A stretch of DNA of 47,533 nt, from assembly GCA_028820695.1 (NCBI GenBank), contig JAPPIB010000026.1, forward strand, positions 1 to 47,533, in the 5' to 3' direction. The notes below the pieces were generated by a model. It was not told the origin of the DNA and searched no databases. It was given only the letters and a program-made list of their open reading frames with translations. Below are positions 1-7,872 of the stretch, one piece after another (the stretch's first letter is position 1; each line of letters opens with the position of its first letter). The stretch comes from Acidiferrobacterales bacterium. Lineage in GTDB: Bacteria; Pseudomonadota; Gammaproteobacteria; Arenicellales; JAJDZL01. Position numbers and translations under genes: made by a program.

Positions 1-242
1 CGCCAGAATCGGGCTGTTGATGCGAAAATAATGCTCTAACGCGATTTCAGGGCATTTTTTTCGAGTCGGAGAACGCCGTCGGTGAGATTGCGCTGGAATT
101 GGGCCGTGCGATTCGCATTCATCGGCAACGTCGGACACTTTGCGAATCAGGGAATTGTTTGGAAGTCTGGAATCCGCAATGGATAAAATGACGCATCGAT
201 ACTATTTCCCTTTGACTTCTTGCAACCAACTCAGTTCCATCA
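1..242. other. No supported gene (left edge)
   Basis: I see no convincing gene here. A plus-strand frame is open from about 21 to 188 and ends in a stop at 186-188, but it has no start I would trust and I recognise no family. It could be the tail of a gene whose body is lost. There is no clear promoter or ribosome binding site for the gene that begins at 246. Confidence 0.4.
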
Positions 243-245
243 GTG

Positions 246-785
246 ATGCAAATTTGTGTGTTTCTTGGCTCACAGTCAGGACAATCCGAGCGATATCAGG
301 AAGACGCCCAAAAAATGGGCCGTTATCTGGCATCCCGGAATATCGGACTCGTATATGGCGGTGCGTCCATCGGACTGATGGGAACACTCGCCCGCAGCGC
401 GATGGAGGCCGGCGGTAAGGTTACAGGCGTGATCCCCAGACAGCTTCTGCAAGTCGAAGTTCCTGAGGATAGCATTTCAGAACTGATTTATGTCGATACA
501 CTTGCGGAAAGGGAACACATCATGTTTGAGCGGTCTGATGCCTTTATCGCCCTGCCGGGTGGCTTTGGAACGCTCGAGGAACTGTTTACCGTCCTGGTAT
601 GGAATATGCTGAAATACCATGACAAACCAGTTGGCATGTTGAACACGTCAGGATATTACGAGGTTCTCAAGCAGTTGCTGGCGCACCAGCAACAGCAAGG
701 GTTCGTCTCGCAACAATGGGTTGACAGCATCATTATTGAAGACGAAGTCGAATCACTGGTAGACACTCTCGTTGCGATGTGCTGA
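246..785 (+). CDS. LOG-family (TIGR00730) Rossmann-fold nucleotide phosphoribohydrolase
   Basis: This 179-residue protein belongs to the LOG / 'lysine decarboxylase-like' family. Characterised members remove the ribose phosphate from cytokinin nucleotides or AMP-like nucleotides in the cytoplasm. The sequence shows the family signatures: a glycine-rich GGASIGLMG at about 38-46 and PGGFGTLEE at about 104-112, the phosphate-binding and catalytic loop, with a preceding R-E pair in AEREHIMFER. The length is typical of short LOG proteins. A GTG three bases upstream (243) is an alternative start; I chose the ATG at 246. No strong Shine-Dalgarno is visible. It converges on the tRNA genes. The substrate in this organism is unknown; family assignment is firm, function only inferred. 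Confidence 0.85.
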   Translation: MQICVFLGSQSGQSERYQEDAQKMGRYLASRNIGLVYGGASIGLMGTLARSAMEAGGKVTGVIPRQLLQVEVPEDSISELIYVDTLAEREHIMFERSDAFIALPGGFGTLEELFTVLVWNMLKYHDKPVGMLNTSGYYEVLKQLLAHQQQQGFVSQQWVDSIIIEDEVESLVDTLVAMC

Positions 786-803
786 CTGTGCTCAGGCAAC
801 TGT

Positions 804-890
804 TGGTGCCCGAGGCCGGACTCGAACCGGCACGGGAGTTATCCCGAGGGATTTTAAGTCCCTTGCGTCTACCAATTTCGCCACCCGGGC
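804..890 (-). tRNA. tRNA-Leu (UAA)
   Basis: The minus strand folds as a class II tRNA of 87 nt with encoded CCA. The acceptor stem GCCCGGG pairs with CTCGGGC (one G-T), the anticodon loop is CTTAAAA giving UAA, there is an extra arm, and the T arm carries GGTTCGAGTCC. It is the last member of the Gly-Cys-Leu tRNA series downstream of pgsA, matching the position of leuZ in E. coli. Confidence 0.95.
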
Positions 891-921
891 ATTGTCAGAA
901 TACAAGTATAGAACGATAAAC

Positions 922-995
922 TGGAGGCCGAGGTCGGATTCGAACCGGCGTAGACGGCTTTGCAGGCCGCTGCATAACCCCTCTGCCACTCGGCC
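922..995 (-). tRNA. tRNA-Cys (GCA)
   Basis: The minus strand encodes a 74-nt tRNA with CCA. The acceptor GGCCGAG pairs with CTCGGCC, the anticodon loop is CTGCAAA giving GCA, and the T arm contains GGTTCGAATCC. It lies 31 nt upstream of tRNA-Leu, so the two are probably cotranscribed. The position corresponds to cysT in the E. coli glyW-cysT-leuZ operon. Confidence 0.95.
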
Positions 996-1746
996 AAGAA
1001 AGAATCAGATGAGGAAAACTGACAACCTGTCGAATAACTGGCTGTCAGAGGAATTTGTCGTTCCAATGCTGATCATGATAAACAATTTTAACCCAAGAAA
1101 ATGAACTTCACGCTACCGCATACTGTAGATTTTCCTGTATCCGAGAGGACTGCTTCGGTCTGATCTCAGTCTTGCGCAATGAGTTGGGAACTGTCAAAAT
1201 ATTCACGCAAATCGGCAGTTTCAGGCCATTTCAAAAGGTAATCGAACGATTCAACCGTGAGTCTCGAATTCGCAGCGAACTTCGTCACAACCTCATCCAG
1301 GTCCATCGGATTTTTCGGTGATCCCAACGGGTAACTGCACTCATGAACAGGAACTTGACCGTCAATTTGAATCTGCAGACGGTCCGGTTGCGCCGGATCG
1401 CAGTTCGTACTGCATCAGTTGCTGAAGAGCGCACCACCGCGGTTGCCGCAAACTCGGCAAAGACAGAAGTGGCTCCTCTGGCTTCGGGGGAAAGATGGGA
1501 TTCAGTTGAATTCAACAAGCCGGGATTCAATCGATTGGCCTGGGCCGATTGGAAGATGCTTGCGGTCGGGAAGCTGGCTGTCGACAGTTTTTGCATGGAA
1601 TTGGCTGGGCCTGATGCATTTCGAAGTGGCCGATTTTCCGCGGGGTCGGAGTGAGTCGTCCCCGACTTTAGATATACCCATAAGTCTGGGACCGGCCAGA
1701 TGCAATCGGAAGGTTCACCGCAGACGAATATCAGCGGCTGGAAATC
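996..1746. other. 750-bp spacer between tRNA-Gly and tRNA-Cys
   Basis: In E. coli the equivalent tRNA genes are separated by only short spacers. Here about 750 bases intervene. The part at 1166-1414 looks like the eroded end of an MmgE/PrpD gene (separate entry). From 1415 to 1746 there are open frames on both strands (for example plus 1343-1654), but none has a recognisable domain or a ribosome binding site. From 996 to 1165 I see nothing. Confidence 0.6.
1166..1414 (-). pseudogene. Remnant: C-terminal end of an MmgE/PrpD-family protein
   Basis: Reading the minus strand from about 1414 to the TGA at 1166-1168 gives about 82 residues. They resemble the C-terminus of MmgE/PrpD-family proteins (2-methylcitrate dehydratase relatives): a short beta segment IQIDGQ, then CSYPLGSPKNPMDLDEVVTK and a KF motif, then a helical tail. 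An in-frame TGA at 1415-1417 interrupts it, and I could not find the catalytic N-terminal half in any frame upstream. There is no start codon in a sensible place. I infer a decayed fragment left by an old insertion or rearrangement inside the tRNA operon. The family call rests on motif memory, not on an alignment. Confidence 0.5.
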
Positions 1747-1822
1747 TGGAGCGGGAAACGAGGTTCGAACTCGCGACCTCAACCTTGGCAAGGTTGCGCT
1801 CTACCAGCTGAGCTATTCCCGC
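1747..1822 (-). tRNA. tRNA-Gly (GCC)
   Basis: The minus strand encodes a 76-nt tRNA with CCA. The acceptor GCGGGAA pairs with TTCCCGC, the D arm is AGCTCAGCTGGTAGAGC, the anticodon loop TTGCCAA gives GCC, and the T arm has GTTCGAACC. It starts 88 nt downstream of the pgsA stop, like glyW in E. coli. Confidence 0.95.
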
Positions 1823-1910
1823 TCGACAATCATGTGCCTGTTGCCACAAAGTCAGAGCGAATTATTTTAAGAATTGTGCTGCCAAATTACAATGGAATTT
1901 TTCTCGGGGT

Positions 1911-2525
1911 TCAGTCCGGCAAATCCGACTCTGAGCCTGTATCCCGATCTGTCGACATCAACGTCGGTACTGCTGCCCGAAGATAGATCGTCATCGTCCA
2001 GATCGTCAATGTAGCGGCGACGTACAGCAGTAATTCCCCGGCGATCAATGTCTGGAACTCCCCGACCGGCTGTCCATACAGCAACAGAACAATTGCGATC
2101 ATCTGCATCATGGTCTTGCCTTTTGAGAGGTAGGAAGTCGCGACACTGGCACGATTCCCCAACTCCGCCATCCACTCCCGCAACGCAACAACGGAGACTT
2201 CCCGCCCCACGATTATCAGAATTGAAACCACAAACACGACATTGAACATCAATTCATCGGCGAGCTGATGGTCCGAAACCAGTAACACCAATGCTGTGCA
2301 AACCATCAACTTGTCAGCTACCGGATCTAGAAATGCGCCGAAGGTGGATGTTTTTTTCAGTATTCTCGCCAGAAATCCATCCAGCCAGTCAGTCACCGCG
2401 GCGAGAACAAATACGATGACGACTACATTGTTGCTGCCGTCGGATGACAAAAAATAAGCTCCAACAAAAATGGGAATGGCAACAATACGTGCAAAAGTCA
2501 GTATGTTGGGCAAAGTCAGAATCAT
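1911..2525 (-). CDS. pgsA: CDP-diacylglycerol-glycerol-3-phosphate 3-phosphatidyltransferase
   Basis: This 204-residue inner-membrane enzyme transfers the phosphatidyl group of CDP-diacylglycerol to glycerol-3-phosphate, the committed step to phosphatidylglycerol and cardiolipin. The complete CDP-alcohol phosphatidyltransferase signature is visible: D46, D49, G50, A53, R54, then G63, D67 and D71 in the D-x2-DG-x2-AR-x8-G-x3-D-x3-D spacing. Several hydrophobic helices follow, as expected for a protein with about six membrane segments. Its start overlaps the uvrC stop by four bases (ATGA), so the two are translationally coupled, and tRNA genes follow it. This order is classic for gammaproteobacteria. 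Confidence 0.95.
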   Translation of the reverse strand: MILTLPNILTFARIVAIPIFVGAYFLSSDGSNNVVVIVFVLAAVTDWLDGFLARILKKTSTFGAFLDPVADKLMVCTALVLLVSDHQLADELMFNVVFVVSILIIVGREVSVVALREWMAELGNRASVATSYLSKGKTMMQMIAIVLLLYGQPVGEFQTLIAGELLLYVAATLTIWTMTIYLRAAVPTLMSTDRDTGSESDLPD

Positions 2526-4363
2526 TCTGAAGATTGATCTCCGTGAATTTCGTAGTGGATGGCATGTGCAAGTTTAGACGATATTCCGGGCACACTTTCA
2601 ATTTCTTCGACCCCGGCCCGCGAGATCCCTTGCAATCCGCCGAAATGCTTGAGCAAATTCGACCTGCGCTTGTTGCCGATACCCGGTATACGTTCCAGGA
2701 CAGACTGCTTTCTTGCCTTATCCCGTCGACTTCGGTGACCGAGCAATGCGAACCTGTGAGCTTCGTCCCGAATCTGTTGCAGAACCAGCAATGCCGTAGG
2801 GTTGATGGGCACAGGACCGTCTGACTCCGGTGTCCAGACCTGCTCCGCGCCAGCCTTACGCTCTTTGCCTTTTGAGATCGCAGCCAATCTGATGTCGGAA
2901 ATCTGCAACTCATCCATCACATCGACCGCACAGCCCAACTGCCCCTTTCCGCCGTCGATCAATACCAGGTCCGGCATCTTGCCGTTGCCGTCCCTGACCT
3001 TGCTGTACCGTCGAGTCAGCGCCTCTCGAAGCGCTGCGTAATCATCGCCGGCTGTCGGAACATGAAGATTGAAGCTTCTGTAATCAGATTTCAGGGGGCC
3101 GTTTTGGTCAAATACCACACATGAGGCGACCGCTTTTTCACCGAACGTATGACTGATGTCAAAGCAGTCCATACGCTCCGGGACTGCATCGAGACGGAGC
3201 ATCTCGGTCAACGCGGCATATCTTCGGATCAGCGAGTGCTTGTCATCCAATCGTCGACGCAATGCATCTTCAGCGTTTGCGATCGCCATCTTCACAAGCT
3301 TGACCTTTCTCCCGCGCTGAGGCAGCCGAATTTCCACCTGCCGGCCACGTTGCTCCAGCAAGGTGTGCTCGATCAGCTGTTTGTCGTCGATGCGATGATT
3401 GACAAGAATCATTGGTGGAACGTCGCGATCCAGATAGTACCTGGGGATAAACTCGGACAGGACATCCCCGACATCGACCTCAACTTTGATTTTCGGGAAG
3501 TAGTTCCGATAGTCGATGTTGCGTCCGCTGCGAAAAATGACCAATTGGATACAAATTATGCCGCCGGCACTGATAGCCGAGATCACATCGACATCCGAAT
3601 CCCCTCCTTCCACTGTCTGCGATTCTCTCAGACGTTGGATCGCGGCGATTCGATCCCTGTACTCTGCGGCTTGCTCAAAATCCCGGTCAGCTGCGCAATG
3701 CTCCATCCGGCTGACCAGCAAGTTATTCAGATCCCGGTTCTTTCCCATGAGAAAGCGCTCGACTTGTTCCACATCATCCATATAGCTGTCGCGGTCCACC
3801 AGTCCAACGCACGGTGCCGTGCATCTTTGTATCTGATATTGCAGACACGGCCTGGAACGGTGAAGATAGAATGAATCCCGACACTGCCGCACCGGAAATA
3901 CCTTCTGCAACTGAGAGAGCGTCGCCCGCACTGCTGCCGCACTGCTGAATGGTCCGAAATATCTTCCAGGCTCTTTTCTGTTCCCTCGATAGAACATCAG
4001 TTTTGGAAACTCATGGGAGTCGTCCAGACGGATATACGGATAACTCTTGTCATCGCGCAGGTTGATGTTGTATCTGGGTTTGGCTGACTTGATCAGATTG
4101 TTTTCCAACAGCAGCGCTTCCGTTTCGGATTTCGTGACGATCGTCTCGATTTCGGTCATCTGTTGCATGACCGTCTCGATCCTGTAGGAAAGTCCAGTCA
4201 ACCGGAAATACGAGCGCAGACGGTTTCTGAGATTTTTTGCCTTGCCGATGTACAATGGCAACCCATCCTTGTCTCTCATGACGTAAACACCACACGATGT
4301 GGAAACACCTTTGAGGAATTGATTGGTGCCGGTACCGGGAGTCGTGACTGGCTGATCTTTCAT
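2522..4363 (-). CDS. uvrC: Excinuclease ABC subunit C
   Basis: UvrC makes both incisions in UvrABC nucleotide excision repair. At 613 residues it is full length. An N-terminal GIY-YIG nuclease domain (GVY at 25-27, YIG at 38-40) makes the 3' cut. A UVR motif region near 200-245, which binds UvrB, follows. The central RNase H-like endonuclease region contains MDCFDISHTFGEKAVASCVV. Paired helix-hairpin-helix motifs at the C-terminus include IPGIGNKRRSNLLKHFGG and VPGISSKLAHAI. The ATG at 4363 is 100 bp from the divergent efp start, and the 3' end overlaps pgsA by 4 bp. All key domains look intact. Confidence 0.97.
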   Translation of the reverse strand: MKDQPVTTPGTGTNQFLKGVSTSCGVYVMRDKDGLPLYIGKAKNLRNRLRSYFRLTGLSYRIETVMQQMTEIETIVTKSETEALLLENNLIKSAKPRYNINLRDDKSYPYIRLDDSHEFPKLMFYRGNRKEPGRYFGPFSSAAAVRATLSQLQKVFPVRQCRDSFYLHRSRPCLQYQIQRCTAPCVGLVDRDSYMDDVEQVERFLMGKNRDLNNLLVSRMEHCAADRDFEQAAEYRDRIAAIQRLRESQTVEGGDSDVDVISAISAGGIICIQLVIFRSGRNIDYRNYFPKIKVEVDVGDVLSEFIPRYYLDRDVPPMILVNHRIDDKQLIEHTLLEQRGRQVEIRLPQRGRKVKLVKMAIANAEDALRRRLDDKHSLIRRYAALTEMLRLDAVPERMDCFDISHTFGEKAVASCVVFDQNGPLKSDYRSFNLHVPTAGDDYAALREALTRRYSKVRDGNGKMPDLVLIDGGKGQLGCAVDVMDELQISDIRLAAISKGKERKAGAEQVWTPESDGPVPINPTALLVLQQIRDEAHRFALLGHRSRRDKARKQSVLERIPGIGNKRRSNLLKHFGGLQGISRAGVEEIESVPGISSKLAHAIHYEIHGDQSSE

Positions 4364-4463
4364 GGCAGGGATGTGACTGGTTGGGGTATCGAGTCAGCAG
4401 TTACAGGATGTCCTGAGTGTTTTGGGTTAGATTTTAGTTGAATTACCGAAGGAGATAGTACTA

Positions 4464-5027
4464 ATGAAATTATCCGCGTTCGAAGTCAAGGTAGGAAACT
4501 TGCTCTCCATTGACGGCTCGCTATGGAAAATTCTTCGTAAGACCCATGTCAAACCGGGCAAAGGCGGTGCATTCGTCCAGTTGGAAATGAAGGACATATC
4601 TCAGGGAACCAAGCGCAATGAGCGATTTCGTTCTGACGACAAGGTGGAAAAGGCGCATGTGGAGTTCAGGAAGATGCAGTATCTGTATCAGGAAGCGGAT
4701 CGATATATCTTTATGGATATGAATTCGTACGAACAGACCGAACTCAGTGCTGAGGAACTGAGCGATCAGGTTGGTTATCTGATTCCTGACATCGAAGTTC
4801 AGATCAACCTGTACAACGACTCGCCGATCGGCGTTGAACTCCCCGACAATGTGGCCTTGGAAGTCATCGAAACTGAAACAGTCGTCAAAGGGCAAACTGC
4901 GGCCGGGTCATCCAAACCGGCAACGGTCGAGACTGGCATCCGGGTCAATGTACCGACATTTGTCAATGTCGGTGACCGTGTGAAAGTGAATACGGAATCG
5001 GGGGAATATATTGAACGCGCAAACTGA
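4464..5027 (+). CDS. efp: Translation elongation factor P
   Basis: EF-P relieves ribosome stalling at polyproline stretches by binding between the P and E sites. The 187 residues have the usual three beta-barrel layout: an N-terminal KOW-like domain with the modification loop HVKPGKGGAF, whose K33 is the position modified in E. coli EF-P, then two OB domains ending in VNTESGEYIERA. A strong ribosome binding site, GAAGGAGA, lies just upstream of the ATG. The wording of the N-terminal domain (QLEMKDISQGTKRNERFRS) reminds me more of alphaproteobacterial EF-P than of the E. coli type. No epmA or epmB modifier gene is in the window. It is monocistronic, divergent from uvrC and convergent with nagZ. 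Confidence 0.96.
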   Translation: MKLSAFEVKVGNLLSIDGSLWKILRKTHVKPGKGGAFVQLEMKDISQGTKRNERFRSDDKVEKAHVEFRKMQYLYQEADRYIFMDMNSYEQTELSAEELSDQVGYLIPDIEVQINLYNDSPIGVELPDNVALEVIETETVVKGQTAAGSSKPATVETGIRVNVPTFVNVGDRVKVNTESGEYIERAN

Positions 5028-5064
5028 GAATCGGCCGGGATTCAGGGCGACTGCCAAACCGGAG

Positions 5065-6102
5065 TCAGGATTCCTTGTAATGATCGACGATTTCGAGAAA
5101 CTTCTCCCTCTCGCCTGATATCTGTTCCGCGGTGTCCGCGGTGTCCGGCTTCAGTTGGGCATACTGCCAGGTCGGGTCCCGCCAGTAACTGTTTTTCGTC
5201 AGGTGATCAATCGCTTTGTCTGTATCGCTTTCGCTCTGGCAGATCAATGCGATATCGCAACCACTGGTCAGACTCGCATACAGACGGGTATCGATATCAC
5301 CCGCCTCTTCGGCAGCTGACATCGACAGGTCATCACTGAAGATCGGACCGTAAAACGCCAGTACTTCCCGCAGCATATGATCCAACCAGAACGAGGAATA
5401 AGTTGGAATCGCCGAGGTGCAGTCCGGATAGAGCACGTGAGCTGTCATGACGGAAGACAGTCTTTCACCAAGCCGTCGGTAGGGCACGAGATCGCAGTTC
5501 AGGATTTCCTGGATACTTCGATTGTCTTCAGGGCATTCAAAATGCGTATCACCGGCAACGCCACCGTGTCCGGGAAAATGTTTTCCAACTGACTTCATAC
5601 CAGCCTTCTGCATACCGCGAATCCATGATTCAGCCAACAGCGCCACTGCATTCGGATCGGAGTGAAAGGCTCGGTCGCCGATCACTTCCGATTGCGTGGT
5701 AACGACATCAAGCACCGGCGAAAAACTGATGTCGATGCCTGTCTCCAGCACCTGAGTCGCCATCAGATAACCACCAAATTCCGCAACATCACAACCAAAG
5801 TCCGGATTTTCGTCGTAAATTCGGCCATATACGGCCTGTGGAGGCAACCGGGTCATGTGGGTTTTCAGTCGCTGGACCCGGCCTCCTTCCTGATCCACCG
5901 CAATGAGCAGGGCTGGAGACCGCAAGGCGTGAATCTCGTCGGCAAGGTGCCGCATCTGTTCAGGAGATTCATAGTTTCGGTCGAACAGCACGACGCCACC
6001 GATGATTGGGCTAAGCAAACGTTCCCGGTCGGTCGCTGACAACTGCCTGCCCGCGATGGCTGTCATCACAGGGCCCAACTGTTGATTGTCAGACGGACTC
6101 AT
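5065..6102 (-). CDS. nagZ: Beta-N-acetylhexosaminidase NagZ (GH3)
   Basis: NagZ removes N-acetylglucosamine from GlcNAc-anhydroMurNAc-peptides in the cytoplasm during peptidoglycan recycling. The 345-residue protein has the GH3 barrel landmarks: AVDQEGGRVQRL at about 69-79, the KHFPGHG motif at 174-180 with the histidine of GDTHFE shortly after (the loop that supplies the unusual Asp-His acid/base), and the catalytic nucleophile region FSDDLSM at about 255-261. There is no signal peptide, fitting a cytosolic enzyme. Its ATG overlaps the stop of the upstream YkuD gene by four bases. It is the last gene of the fdhD-lpxK-kdsB-phosphatase-YkuD-nagZ run. Confidence 0.95.
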   Translation of the reverse strand: MSPSDNQQLGPVMTAIAGRQLSATDRERLLSPIIGGVVLFDRNYESPEQMRHLADEIHALRSPALLIAVDQEGGRVQRLKTHMTRLPPQAVYGRIYDENPDFGCDVAEFGGYLMATQVLETGIDISFSPVLDVVTTQSEVIGDRAFHSDPNAVALLAESWIRGMQKAGMKSVGKHFPGHGGVAGDTHFECPEDNRSIQEILNCDLVPYRRLGERLSSVMTAHVLYPDCTSAIPTYSSFWLDHMLREVLAFYGPIFSDDLSMSAAEEAGDIDTRLYASLTSGCDIALICQSESDTDKAIDHLTKNSYWRDPTWQYAQLKPDTADTAEQISGEREKFLEIVDHYKES

Positions 6103-6590
6103 GTCGAACTGCCGTCGTTGACATAGACCAGCGTGCCCACCTCAACGAGTTCAAATAACTTTAGAATCTGTGCATTGCGCATCTTGATGCACCCCGAGGA
6201 GCCCTCAACACCAACGGGATCGCTGTCAGGACAGCCGTGGATGTAAATAAAACGTCGCATGGTGTCCCGATCGCCGAGTCGATTGAATCCCGGCTCCAGA
6301 CCGCTCAACCATAAAATCCGGGTCAGAATCCAATCTCTTTGCGGATTTTGTCTGGCCAACTTATCAGAATAGATTTCCCCTGTCGGCCGGCGTCTTACAA
6401 ACACGGTGTTTTCCGGTGCATGCTTCCCGATCATTGCCCTGATGCTATGCCAGCCCCGCGGTGTCCGCCAACTGTTGATCTGCTCCCCCGCCCCGTTTCT
6501 TGCGGTCGACACCTTTGTGTTCATCAGGACTTCTCCCCCGTTTCCAAACGCGATCAGATTCTGGTCGGGTATATGAACTTCAATATACAT
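6099..6590 (-). CDS. YkuD-fold enzyme without signal peptide; probable cytosolic L,D-carboxypeptidase (ElsL-like)
   Basis: The YkuD catalytic signature is present: IYIHG, a gap, then GSSGCIKMRN with the nucleophile Cys about 23 residues before the end. Exported L,D-transpeptidases normally carry a signal peptide and often LysM domains; this protein has neither and is only about 163 residues. It sits between a phosphatase and nagZ, with a 4-bp overlap into nagZ. ElsL of Acinetobacter baumannii is a cytosolic YkuD protein that removes the terminal D-alanine of recycled muropeptides in place of LdcA. The context suggests the same role here, which is inference. I start at the ATG 6590; a TTG at 6608 overlapping the upstream stop is an alternative (169 residues). 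Confidence 0.75.
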   Translation of the reverse strand: MYIEVHIPDQNLIAFGNGGEVLMNTKVSTARNGAGEQINSWRTPRGWHSIRAMIGKHAPENTVFVRRRPTGEIYSDKLARQNPQRDWILTRILWLSGLEPGFNRLGDRDTMRRFIYIHGCPDSDPVGVEGSSGCIKMRNAQILKLFELVEVGTLVYVNDGSST

Positions 6591-6604
6591 CTCAATATCG
6601 AATC

Positions 6605-7126
6605 TCAAAGACTTGACGTCCGTTTGCGGATGTCCTCAATCAGCCCTTTCGAAGCGGCTTCAATCATGTCCAACATCAGCTCAAATGCTTCGCCGCCACC
6701 ATAGTACGGATCTGGAATCTCCCGTGCTTCCCATTGTGGCGCAAAATCCATAAACAGACAGATCCGCCCCTTGTAGTCCGACGGGGCCAGCGATACAAGG
6801 TCCTCATAGTTGAACAGGTCCATCGCGATGATGTAGTCAAATTTCGCGTAATCCTGAAGATTCACCCTTCGCGCCCGCAAGTTTGAGATGCAGACTCCTC
6901 GTTTTGCCGCCGCTTCGATCGCTCGCGAATCAGGCCGCGCACCTACGTGGTATCCCGCGGTTCCGGCCGAATCCACCTTGATCTCGCAATCAAGCGAACG
7001 GCTTTCGACCATACTGCGGAAGACTCCTTCGGAAGAAGGTGAGCGGCAGATGTTGCCCAGACACACAAACAGCACACCATACTGTCTTCCCCCGGGTGCT
7101 CGGCTGATTGAACTTTCGATATTCAT
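6605..7126 (-). CDS. Low-molecular-weight protein tyrosine phosphatase
   Basis: This cytoplasmic 173-residue protein has the family P-loop near its N-terminus: C22-L-G-N-I-C-R28-S, the C-x5-R-S phosphate-binding loop with nucleophile Cys22. The general-acid DP is visible in IPDPYYGG towards the C-terminus. In gammaproteobacteria such as Pseudomonas a gene of this family follows kdsB, as here; other relatives (Wzb, Etp) act on capsule tyrosine kinases, but no kinase is in this window. It overlaps kdsB by four bases (ATGA) and is followed at once by the YkuD gene. Its physiological substrate cannot be told from the sequence. Confidence 0.92.
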   Translation of the reverse strand: MNIESSISRAPGGRQYGVLFVCLGNICRSPSSEGVFRSMVESRSLDCEIKVDSAGTAGYHVGARPDSRAIEAAAKRGVCISNLRARRVNLQDYAKFDYIIAMDLFNYEDLVSLAPSDYKGRICLFMDFAPQWEAREIPDPYYGGGEAFELMLDMIEAASKGLIEDIRKRTSSL

Positions 7127-7872
7127 CGGTCCGCAAGCAGTTGTCTGGCGTACTCCAAATCCTGAGGTGTATCGATCCCCAGTGATTCGTAACTTTCTTC
7201 GATGACAACGATGATTCTATCACCGTTATACATCACCCTCAATTGCTCCAGTCTTTCGGCCGCCTCGAGCGGACAGACTTCCCGTTGGGCATGCTGCACC
7301 AGGTAACCCGCGTAATAGGCGTAGATTCCGATATGATGAAAAGCGATCTCACTTTCGATCGTCTGCGATGTGTGCCACGGAATGGCTGAACGGGAGAAAT
7401 ACAAGGCATACGAATTGTGGTCCACTACACATTTGACAATATTCGGATCCCGGAGCTCCGAGTGACATCGAAGAGGTTTGGCCGCTGTCGCCACCGCGGC
7501 CTCATCGGCTTCAGACAGTGCCGCGGCAACCCGATCAATCAGTGCCGGCGGGATGAGCGGCTCATCTCCCTGGAGATTGACAACGATGCGATCATTCGGC
7601 AAGCCCAATGTGGCGACCGCTTCAGCAACGCGATCGGTTCCGCTGGGATGATCAAATGAGGTCTTGCACGCAACAGCACCCGAAACAGATTCAATCTCCG
7701 GACCGATTCTCTCATCATCATAGGCGACAATGACATTTTCTGCTCCACTCGTTTTTGCACGTTCGATAACACGTTTTATCATAGACTTGCCACAGATATC
7801 TTCAAGTAGTTTACCAGGCATTCTTGAAGAATGGTAGCGGGCTGGAATTACGATGTCGAACGGACAATTCAT
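7123..7872 (-). CDS. kdsB: 3-deoxy-manno-octulosonate cytidylyltransferase
   Basis: KdsB activates Kdo with CTP to CMP-Kdo for the inner core of lipopolysaccharide, in the cytoplasm. The 249 residues show the family motifs: IPARYHSSRMPGKLL near the N-terminus for nucleotide binding, HPSGTDRVAEA, and NLQGDEPLIPP with the metal-binding acidic residue. The frame stays open upstream to an ATG at 7905, but the ATG at 7872 matches the family N-terminus and forms a 4-bp overlap with the lpxK stop, the same coupling used through this operon, so I prefer it. Neighbours lpxK and kdsB both serve lipopolysaccharide synthesis. Confidence 0.95.
   Translation of the reverse strand: MNCPFDIVIPARYHSSRMPGKLLEDICGKSMIKRVIERAKTSGAENVIVAYDDERIGPEIESVSGAVACKTSFDHPSGTDRVAEAVATLGLPNDRIVVNLQGDEPLIPPALIDRVAAALSEADEAAVATAAKPLRCHSELRDPNIVKCVVDHNSYALYFSRSAIPWHTSQTIESEIAFHHIGIYAYYAGYLVQHAQREVCPLEAAERLEQLRVMYNGDRIIVVIEESYESLGIDTPQDLEYARQLLADR

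Noticed and set aside
1285..1791. 168-residue minus-strand ORF between the tRNA genes
   Set aside because: It runs through the tRNA-Gly gene and shows no domain; the MmgE-like fragment is in a different frame, so this is a chance frame.
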